Below are positions 26,856 to 33,454 of a stretch of DNA of 33,454 nt, piece after piece (the first letter of the stretch is position 1; the number at the start of each line of letters is the position of its first letter). Both the position numbers and the translations under genes were made by a program. The DNA comes from Desulfurococcales archaeon. Its GTDB lineage: Archaea > Thermoproteota > Thermoprotei_A > Sulfolobales > Acidilobaceae. The stretch lies in assembly GCA_015520195.1 (NCBI GenBank), contig WAQN01000124.1, positions 1 through 33,454 on the forward strand. The letters are read 5' to 3'. A model generated the notes under the pieces. That model had not been told where the DNA came from. It saw only the letters and a list, made by a program, of their open reading frames with translations, and ran no database searches.

Positions 26856-27617
26856 ATGCAGGTTGTGGTGTTAGCGTTAATGGGCGATGAGGAGGTAATC
26901 GTAGACGGCTTAGTCAAGGTTTTTGACGGAGTTGAGGCCGTCAGTGGGGTATCATTTAGGGTTAGTAGGGGGGAGATATTCGGTTTAATAGGGCCTAATG
27001 GTGCTGGCAAGACGACGACTTTGAGGATGATAGTAGGCTTGCTGAAGCCCAATAGAGGTAGCGTGAGGGTCTTCGGCCTAGATCCGTGGAGGGATGGAGT
27101 TAGGTTTAGGAGGATCATAAGCTATCTCCCCGAGGATGCCGGTGTTTATAAGCATATGAGTGGCAGGTATTTTCTAAGATTTAATGCCAGCCTCTATAGC
27201 GACGATCCCAGAGTGGTAGATGAGATGGTGGAGTATGGAGCAATTCTCTCAGGTTTAGGTAAGGACTTAGACAGGCCGATGGGTAAGTATAGTAAGGGGA
27301 TGAAGAGGAGGATCCTCCTTGCACGCACCTTCATGGTTAAACCGAGGCTGGCTGTATTAGATGAACCTACTAGTGGTTTAGACGTTAACTACTCCGTCGC
27401 TGTTAGGAGGATGATTAAGGAATACGTAGAGGAGAATAATGCGACGGTTATACTCTCAAGCCATAATATGCTTGAGGTAGAGTACCTCTGCGATAGGGTC
27501 GCATTCATCAATAGAGGGGTTATAGTCGCTGAGGGTACACCAGAGGAGTTGAAGAGGAGGTATAAGGCAGACAACCTTGAGGAGGCATTCATCGAGGCTA
27601 TAGGTGGTGTGTATTGA
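26856..27617 (+). CDS. ABC transporter ATP-binding protein (real start possibly ATG 26880)
   Basis: Walker A GPNGAGKTTTLRMIVGLLKPNRGSV, signature-type YSKGMKRRILLARTFMVKPRLAVLDEPTSGLD, switch H SSHNMLEVEYLCDRVAFINRG. Confidence 0.96.
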   Translation: MQVVVLALMGDEEVIVDGLVKVFDGVEAVSGVSFRVSRGEIFGLIGPNGAGKTTTLRMIVGLLKPNRGSVRVFGLDPWRDGVRFRRIISYLPEDAGVYKHMSGRYFLRFNASLYSDDPRVVDEMVEYGAILSGLGKDLDRPMGKYSKGMKRRILLARTFMVKPRLAVLDEPTSGLDVNYSVAVRRMIKEYVEENNATVILSSHNMLEVEYLCDRVAFINRGVIVAEGTPEELKRRYKADNLEEAFIEAIGGVY

Positions 27618-28918
27618 AGATAAAGACTATAGCCGTTAAAGAGTTCAGAGAGCTCATAAAAGAGAGGACCGTCCTCCTAGGCATGATAGTAGGTCCTATC
27701 ATGATATTTGCTATATTATCAACTGTGTCGCTTGGAGCGGTAAAGCAGGTTCAGGAACAGATAGCGGCTCCTCCCAGAATAGCTATTGTAATTACAAGCC
27801 CTAACCCTGATAACACGGGGGATGTGGCGTCATTCATTGCTTCTAGACTGAATGCCGACTTGTACGTGGGGGCTGTGAATGAGGATGAGTTAATTAGGAA
27901 GTATGATAGTATAGTCTACTTAACTAGCGATGCTATAGAGAATATGACTATGGGATTAAAGGCTCATATAAGGGTTCTAGCAAAGGTTAAGACGCTTAGC
28001 TTCCTAACCATATCAACAGTACAAAACGTAATCGCCGTACTCGAAAACGCCGTTCACGAATATATAGCCGAGAATGTAAGGCAGGTTTATCCACAAGCCT
28101 CAGCGAGTTTTCTCAGTGACCCCCTAGCAGTAGAGACTATGCTATACTATAAGGGTAGGGTGATGAGCGAGGCTGAAGCCATGTCTACAGTCCTTGGAAC
28201 AGGATTCGCAGTAACCATAGCCACCTTAATACTAGTCATGGCATCGATGCAGATAGCTGCCACCAGTATGGGTATAGAGAGGGAGGCTAAGACCCTTGAG
28301 ATCCTATTAACCCTACCCATTGAAGGCAGAGACCTCGTATTAGGAAAGGTGCTCGGAGTCTCAGCCATAACGCTATTGGGTATACTAAGCTATGTCGCTG
28401 GGATGAGCGTCTACCTATACTCTATATCCAGGCTCGCATCAGCACCCACGGGGGAAGAGGTATCTGTAGGCTTCACTGGCGGCATAACTATAACCCCCCA
28501 ATCCGTTGTCTATATAGCTGTGAGTACGATCCTTGCACTAATAGTGGCACTAGCCATAGGCTTCCTAGCAGGCATACTATCGCAGGATGTGAGAGGCGCA
28601 CAGCTAGCATCATCATATATAGGCCTAGCGATGATGCTCCCACTATTCGGAGTATTCTTCGGCTTAGACCTGACCGGCGTAACTGGCCCTATAAGGGTTC
28701 TACTATATCTAAGCCCTATGACGTTCCTCTATTATACGGTATGGGGCTCTATAATCGGGGAGCCGTCCATCATAACACAAGGCCTAATGGGTCTAGTGGT
28801 TCACCTAGCTATATGGGTAACTATATCCTCACGTCTAATGAGGAGCGAGGAAGTAATATACGGCGAGTTGGGCTCAAAGATAAGAAGGATCCTCGCCAAG
28901 AGAAGGCTACAACATTAA
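27614..28918 (+). CDS. ABC-2 type transporter permease (NatB-like)
   Basis: 434 aa. KEFRELIKERTVLLGMIVGPIMIFAIL, MGIEREAKTLEILLTLPIEGRDLVLGKVLGVSAITLLGIL, multiple C-terminal TMs; TTGA overlap with ATPase gene. Confidence 0.92.
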   Translation: MKIKTIAVKEFRELIKERTVLLGMIVGPIMIFAILSTVSLGAVKQVQEQIAAPPRIAIVITSPNPDNTGDVASFIASRLNADLYVGAVNEDELIRKYDSIVYLTSDAIENMTMGLKAHIRVLAKVKTLSFLTISTVQNVIAVLENAVHEYIAENVRQVYPQASASFLSDPLAVETMLYYKGRVMSEAEAMSTVLGTGFAVTIATLILVMASMQIAATSMGIEREAKTLEILLTLPIEGRDLVLGKVLGVSAITLLGILSYVAGMSVYLYSISRLASAPTGEEVSVGFTGGITITPQSVVYIAVSTILALIVALAIGFLAGILSQDVRGAQLASSYIGLAMMLPLFGVFFGLDLTGVTGPIRVLLYLSPMTFLYYTVWGSIIGEPSIITQGLMGLVVHLAIWVTISSRLMRSEEVIYGELGSKIRRILAKRRLQH

Positions 28919-28932
28919 ACCATCTAACCACT

Positions 28933-28940
28933 ATTTAAAG
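28933..28940 (+). promoter_or_regulatory. Putative TATA box (ATTTAAAG) for Sir2 gene
   Basis: TTTAAA at 28934-28939 about 24 nt before the TTG start at 28960; suggests a leaderless or near-leaderless mRNA. Confidence 0.4.
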
Positions 28941-28959
28941 GCTCTACTGGTGTGGGCTA

Positions 28960-29697
28960 TTGGGTATAGAACGCGCAGTGGAGCATGTTAAGAGATCCAG
29001 GCACCTGATAGTATTTACAGGAGCTGGAGTCTCAGCTGAAAGCGGTATCCCTACTTTCAGGGGCCCTGATGGGTTGTGGAGGAGATATAGGGTAGAAGAC
29101 CTAGCTACTCCAGAAGCTTTCCTAAGGAACCCAAAACTAGTGTGGGAGTGGTATGCCTGGAGGCTTAAGTTGGTGAAGAACGCTGAGCCAAATGAGGCTC
29201 ACAGGGCTATAGCACTCCTCGAAAAGCTAGGCTTAGTTAAAGCGGTTATAACCCAGAACGTGGATGGACTACATCAGCGTGCAGGCTCCAAGCGCGTAAT
29301 AGAGTTACACGGTAATATATCAAGGGTTAAGTGCGTTGAGTGTGGATATAAAGGAGAACTGGATGAATTGCCTAAGGAGATCCCACCGAGATGCCCTATA
29401 TGCGGAGGCTTATTGAGGCCAGATGTAGTCTGGTTTGGAGAGCCCTTACCCAGCGATAAGCTAGCTGAGGCATATAGGGAGGCCAGGGAGGCTGATGCTG
29501 TTCTAGTCGTCGGGACAAGCGGAGTCGTTGAACCAGCTGGAAGTATACCATTAATAGTCCTTGAGAGAGGAGGCGTTCTAATCAATGTTAACCCAGAGCC
29601 AAATAGATATGACCCAGTTGCAACGGTTAATGTAAGGATGACGGCGGTCCAGTTCTTCAGGGACTTGATTAGGGCCCTCAAAGCACCTAGTCCATGA
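28960..29697 (+). CDS. cobB: NAD-dependent protein deacetylase/deacylase, Sir2 family (TTG start)
   Basis: VFTGAGVSAESGIPTFRGPDGLWRRY, ITQNVDGLHQRAGSKRVIELHGN, CVECGY...CPICGGLLRPDVVWFGEPLP, VVGTSGVVEPAGSIP. Confidence 0.97.
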   Translation: MGIERAVEHVKRSRHLIVFTGAGVSAESGIPTFRGPDGLWRRYRVEDLATPEAFLRNPKLVWEWYAWRLKLVKNAEPNEAHRAIALLEKLGLVKAVITQNVDGLHQRAGSKRVIELHGNISRVKCVECGYKGELDELPKEIPPRCPICGGLLRPDVVWFGEPLPSDKLAEAYREAREADAVLVVGTSGVVEPAGSIPLIVLERGGVLINVNPEPNRYDPVATVNVRMTAVQFFRDLIRALKAPSP

Positions 29698-29725
29698 GGC
29701 AGGGACAAGGCGGGTTGTGTAAGTT

Positions 29726-30583
29726 ATGGCATCAATTAACATAGTAAGGATTGAACGGGTTGCAAGGGCATTAAAAGAACTGGGTTTAGATAATATACTG
29801 CTTATTGAAGAGAAGCTGGACCCCCAGTACAGTGTCATGCAAACAATAGCTAAGAGACATGGACGTGGAATAGCTGCCGTTTACGGAGCTTTAACAGCCC
29901 TCATAAGCTATAAACTCACTATGCCCGGAGAGGAGTGGTGGTCCTGCCTAGCCGAGTACCTAAAGAGCTCGGATACCCCTGCGGGTTTGGATGAGGTAGC
30001 TAGTGGGGTTATCGGATTCATAGACTGGTGTAGAGGTTCCATCATAGCTAGGGATGCTAAAAAGAGGAGGATATCTAGGGTAATGGCGAATGCAAGGCAT
30101 ATACTTGAAGAGATACTGGCTAACCCTGATATAGTAATTGAGGAGCCCACGAGGGTTGTGAATGGTATAGCAAAAGCGCTTGGCGTAGATGCCTGGAGAA
30201 AGACTGTAGTGTTCTCCCTTAAAATGGCATATTATGCTGTTAGAAGACCTGGATCACTAACACCCCTGGAGGCCACTATACCATTACCAGTTGATATCAG
30301 AGTTTCATGCCTTACATACACAAGTGGCATATTAAATGCTAAAGGTTACAGGGAGATACAAACAAAACAACGCCCCGCCCAAGAGGCTTGGAGGATAGTC
30401 TCTATGAAGTCAGGCATACCTCCTATGCACATAGACACTATAATATGGCTGAGCGGCAGGTATGTAAGGGAGTATGAGAGGGACAAGGCTAGACTCATGA
30501 TAGCTAGTATGCTAGGTAAAGTAGTAGATAGGAAGGCCGCGTTAAGGGTTGCATCGGAATTGACGTGGAGAGAATGCAGATAG
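29726..30583 (+). CDS. N-glycosylase/DNA lyase, archaeal 8-oxoguanine DNA glycosylase (AGOG family)
   Basis: IAKRHGRGIAAVYGALTALISYKLTMPGEEWWSCLAEYL; RKTVVFSLKMAYYAV; IPLPVDIRVSCLTYTSGIL; GIPPMHIDTIIWLSGRYV. Matches Pyrobaculum AGOG motifs including the catalytic Lys and Asp positions. Confidence 0.88.
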   Translation: MASINIVRIERVARALKELGLDNILLIEEKLDPQYSVMQTIAKRHGRGIAAVYGALTALISYKLTMPGEEWWSCLAEYLKSSDTPAGLDEVASGVIGFIDWCRGSIIARDAKKRRISRVMANARHILEEILANPDIVIEEPTRVVNGIAKALGVDAWRKTVVFSLKMAYYAVRRPGSLTPLEATIPLPVDIRVSCLTYTSGILNAKGYREIQTKQRPAQEAWRIVSMKSGIPPMHIDTIIWLSGRYVREYERDKARLMIASMLGKVVDRKAALRVASELTWRECR

Positions 30584-30700
30584 GAAGTAAGCGGTGTTAG
30601 CTTTCATTTCTAATAGTGCATATGGTTGGATATTAGTTGGAGCGGAATAAATCTATATATCGGATACCTCCTTAATACTACTAAGCGTGGTGACGGTCAG

Positions 30701-31138
30701 GTGCCACTCTATTCTAGGAAGTATAGGGTTTATTGGAGTGAGACGGACGCTGCTAGGATAGTGCACTTCTCTAACTACTTTAGGTATTGTGAGAGGACGG
30801 AGGAAGAGTTCCTCTATGAGCTTGCTGGGAGTAAATACAATTACCCTATTGAGGCTAGCGGATCCGAGATTCTAATGCCAAGAGTCCATGCGGAGTGTGA
30901 TTATGAGTTCCCACTATTCCCAGGAGACACTTTTAGAGTTGACATAGTAGATGTAGTCCTAGGTAATAAGAGTATAACATACACGTATGAGATATATAAT
31001 GAGAGTAAGGGTGGAGTGAAAGCGGCTAGATGCAGCATAGTAGTAGTGGCTCTAGATGTGAAGACCATGAAGGGTGTACCCATACCAGGCCATATAAGGG
31101 AGATGTTATTAAACGCTGGAGCTAGAATTAAAGGTTAG
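30701..31138 (+). CDS. Acyl-CoA thioesterase, hotdog fold (YbgC/4HBT-like); ORF extends to 30626 but GTG 30701 is the likelier start
   Basis: SRKYRVYWSETDAARIVHFSNYFRYCERTEEEFLYELAG: 4HBT catalytic motif (D...HFSNYFRYCE); GGTGA SD-like sequence before GTG 30701. Confidence 0.88.
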   Translation: MPLYSRKYRVYWSETDAARIVHFSNYFRYCERTEEEFLYELAGSKYNYPIEASGSEILMPRVHAECDYEFPLFPGDTFRVDIVDVVLGNKSITYTYEIYNESKGGVKAARCSIVVVALDVKTMKGVPIPGHIREMLLNAGARIKG

Positions 31139-31201
31139 CATTGATGAATTATCATTTAAATAAGCCTTATCCATGTATTTAATAGAGTGGGGAATGAATA
31201 G

Positions 31202-31492
31202 TTGCCCGCACCCCTGAGAAGGATCGTGCTTGACATACTTAAGCCTATTAAAGGCCCTTCAGTTATAGATGTCGGAAGAGAAATAGGGGACCTCCCCGGA
31301 ATAGAAGGAGTAAATATAACAGTGAAGGAGATAGACGTCGATACAATAACGCTAAGCATGACGATAGAGGGAAACAATATAGACTTCAAGAGGGTCCAGG
31401 AGAAACTAGAAGAGCTCGGATGCATAATACACAGCGTAGATCAAGTAATAACGGGAAAGAAGATAGTAGAAGAGCCAGACATAGAAGATTAA
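31202..31492 (+). CDS. DUF211 family protein
   Basis: 96 aa. LRRIVLDILKPIKGPSVIDVGREIGDLPGIEGVNITVKEIDVDTITLSMTIEGNNIDFKRVQEKLEELGCIIHSVDQVITGKKIV. Confidence 0.9.
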   Translation: MPAPLRRIVLDILKPIKGPSVIDVGREIGDLPGIEGVNITVKEIDVDTITLSMTIEGNNIDFKRVQEKLEELGCIIHSVDQVITGKKIVEEPDIED

Positions 31493-31520
31493 GGCTGGAA
31501 ACCTGGGGGCCACACCATTA

Positions 31521-32021
31521 ATGAGCAGAGGCCTAAGTGATACAAGGAGGCTAACGCTAACTACTATGATAATTCTAATGTCGATATTATCAACATACAT
31601 TATAACACTGTATAATGGGAACATAAACATGATTACAATACTAGTGGAGTGTAGGAGGAGCGGGAATCAACTGACTATAGCTGTGCCATACAAGTTGAAT
31701 GATAGCATAATATTATCATTTATACATAGCGTACATAAAACCCCACAGATCGAGATATTGAAGGCGGATAATAAGGGATTCTACCTAGAAGAAGTAAGAT
31801 TCAAGGAGTACGGGGCAGGAGTACCAGTATCACCTGAGGAACTAGGCGGCGGAGTCATGGCTGAGACTAGGGGGTTCATAGTATATAGGAGCATCAATGA
31901 ACATTTAGGCAAGGAGATAATGCTAGACCTAAAGAATGCCATGAACATGAGTGTTAGAATAGATGGGCTTATTATAACGGATAAGCTATGTGATTTCGTG
32001 AAGATCACAACAGCTACATGA
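31521..32021 (+). CDS. DUF1850 family protein with N-terminal TM/signal
   Basis: ILSFIHSVHKTPQIEILKADNKGFYLEEVRFKEYGAGVPVSPEELGG fits the DUF1850 pattern (F.HSV..TP....Y.......E.RF..YGAG.P). Confidence 0.8.
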   Translation: MSRGLSDTRRLTLTTMIILMSILSTYIITLYNGNINMITILVECRRSGNQLTIAVPYKLNDSIILSFIHSVHKTPQIEILKADNKGFYLEEVRFKEYGAGVPVSPEELGGGVMAETRGFIVYRSINEHLGKEIMLDLKNAMNMSVRIDGLIITDKLCDFVKITTAT

Positions 32022-32025
32022 ACTT

Positions 32026-33330
32026 TTACCGAGTTCTTATAACTGGAGCTATGCTTCTAAGCTTCTTCAATGCATACTCAGCTGATGACCTGAATTTTTC
32101 AAGGTCTTCAGTTGTATGAGCGGTTGAGAGGTTCAACCTCTTCCTGGGATTGGGTGTGAATAGTATTCCCTTTCTCCTCATCTCCTTGTTGAATATAGCA
32201 TAAGCTCTTTTGTCAGCCCTGTTAACCTCTCTCAAATTCATGGGCTGCCTATCAAGGCCGAAGTATATTGATATTATACTCCTATATGAAGCCACATAGG
32301 CCTCTATCCCAAGATCCTCGACCAGATCCCTTAAGGTACTGCTATGCTCATAGCCTATCTTCGATACGGTTAAATCTGCCCTCAAATTAACGGCCTTCAT
32401 TAAGGCAGCCTTTCCAGCAGCCATAGCTATGGGATGGGCAGAATACGTTCCTGATGACACCACACTATCAACTAGCATGTCCATGACATCTCTCAACCCT
32501 ACCAATGCGGCAACCGGATATCCATTAGCTATGGCTTTTCCAAGAGTAGTCAGATGAGGCCTTACACCTAACTCGCTCTGTAAACCGTGTATATTATGCC
32601 TAATTCCAGTTATTATCTCATCAAATATCAATAGGGAGCCATAGGTCTTTGAGAGACGTTCAACCTCTGTGAGGAATTCCCTAGTAGCAGGCACTACACC
32701 CATGCTATGGGCTACCGGCTCAAGTATTATACCAGCAACCTTATCCCCGTGTTCAGCCATAAAGTTTCTCAGCGAATCGACATCATTATATGGAAGGACC
32801 TCCACCGACTCTAAAACCCCGCCTGGCACACCCATAGTCTCCGCATGTTTACCCTTCTCACTCAGGGATGTAGATACATTGATTAGGGCATAGTCGTGCC
32901 ATCCATGATAGTTACCTTCAAACTTAATTATCAGGTTTCTCCCAGTGTATGCTCTAGCTAGCCTGAACGCTAATAACACAGCTTCGGTCCCTGAGTTAGT
33001 AAAGACTATTCTTTCAGCTGTAGGTATTAGTTTGTGTATCAGCTCTGCATAGTCTATCTCGACATCGGTTATCCCAGCCCCATGGAGGTCTATGAGCTCG
33101 GCCTCACGCTTTACAGCTTCTACTACATCCGAATCCCTATGGCCCAGGAGTATGGCTCCGAAGGCCATGTGATAGTCCAGGTAGGTGTTTCCATCGACGT
33201 CAACAAGCCTGGATCCATATGCCTCCTTTAGGACTAGGGGGCCTGTTTTATGGAATTCTCTTCTAAGCCTTCCCGGAGCGCCTCCGGGTATTAATTCAAC
33301 GGCCTTCTCGTAGAGTCTATCTGTCTCCAA
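32026..33330 (-). CDS. Class III PLP-dependent aminotransferase, glutamate-1-semialdehyde aminotransferase-like
   Basis: YLDYHMAFGAILLGHRDSDVVEAV, TNSGTEAVLLAFRLARAYTGRNLIIKFEGNYHGWHDYALI, LIFDEIITGIRH, TLGKAIANGYPVAALVG (PLP Lys), GTYSAHPIAMAAG; TTG start after GGTGGG. Confidence 0.93.
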   Translation of the reverse strand: METDRLYEKAVELIPGGAPGRLRREFHKTGPLVLKEAYGSRLVDVDGNTYLDYHMAFGAILLGHRDSDVVEAVKREAELIDLHGAGITDVEIDYAELIHKLIPTAERIVFTNSGTEAVLLAFRLARAYTGRNLIIKFEGNYHGWHDYALINVSTSLSEKGKHAETMGVPGGVLESVEVLPYNDVDSLRNFMAEHGDKVAGIILEPVAHSMGVVPATREFLTEVERLSKTYGSLLIFDEIITGIRHNIHGLQSELGVRPHLTTLGKAIANGYPVAALVGLRDVMDMLVDSVVSSGTYSAHPIAMAAGKAALMKAVNLRADLTVSKIGYEHSSTLRDLVEDLGIEAYVASYRSIISIYFGLDRQPMNLREVNRADKRAYAIFNKEMRRKGILFTPNPRKRLNLSTAHTTEDLEKFRSSAEYALKKLRSIAPVIRTR

Positions 33331-33454
33331 CCCACCCCGCCTGCATAGGCCATAAAATATATAGGATTAATAAAGGTTGATACGTATAGCTTATAATAGA
33401 TAAGTTTATAAGCAGAGATCCTAGGATTTTCTAGTGTTTATATACCTCCATGCA

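Noticed and set aside
29274-29708. 144-aa antisense ORF over the Sir2 gene
   Set aside because: Shadow ORF; the Sir2 motifs on + are decisive.
33418-33427. ATCCTAGGAT 10-bp palindrome near the window end
   Set aside because: Short and contains the common CCTAGG core; adjacent gene not visible, so no functional claim is possible.

Overview
This is a crenarchaeal-type (Thermoprotei-like) chromosomal window, densely coding on both strands. Many starts are TTG or GTG, adjacent genes often overlap by a few nt, and TATA boxes sit about 25-28 nt upstream of several start codons. The left third holds a respiratory nitrate reductase locus: Tat-signal NarG, NarH with four Fe-S motifs, a membrane-anchored heme-b-type gamma subunit on a Thr-rich stalk, a polytopic membrane protein unlike NarI, and a NarJ/TorD-family chaperone. 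A polyferredoxin converges on this locus. The rest is mostly housekeeping: a ribosome-biogenesis/translation cluster (NMD3, aIF1A, RIO1 kinase, KH/Dim2-Pno1), a MTA/purine nucleoside phosphorylase, SAM hydroxide adenosyltransferase, APS kinase, SurE, MmgE/PrpD, CTP-dependent riboflavin kinase, a tryptophanase-like lyase, RNase HII, Trm10-like SPOUT methyltransferase, UPF0282 metallo-hydrolase, an ABC-2 exporter, Sir2, AGOG 8-oxoguanine glycosylase, a hotdog thioesterase, DUF211, DUF1850 and a class III (GSA-like) aminotransferase. I found no CRISPR arrays, rRNA genes, convincing tRNA genes or transposons. The best candidates for new biology are the NarI-less outward-facing nitrate reductase (unknown quinol-oxidising partner, a 19-bp inverted repeat upstream of narG, a possible internal transcription boundary), a degenerate sugar-isomerase-like protein, and several uncharacterised secreted or membrane proteins.
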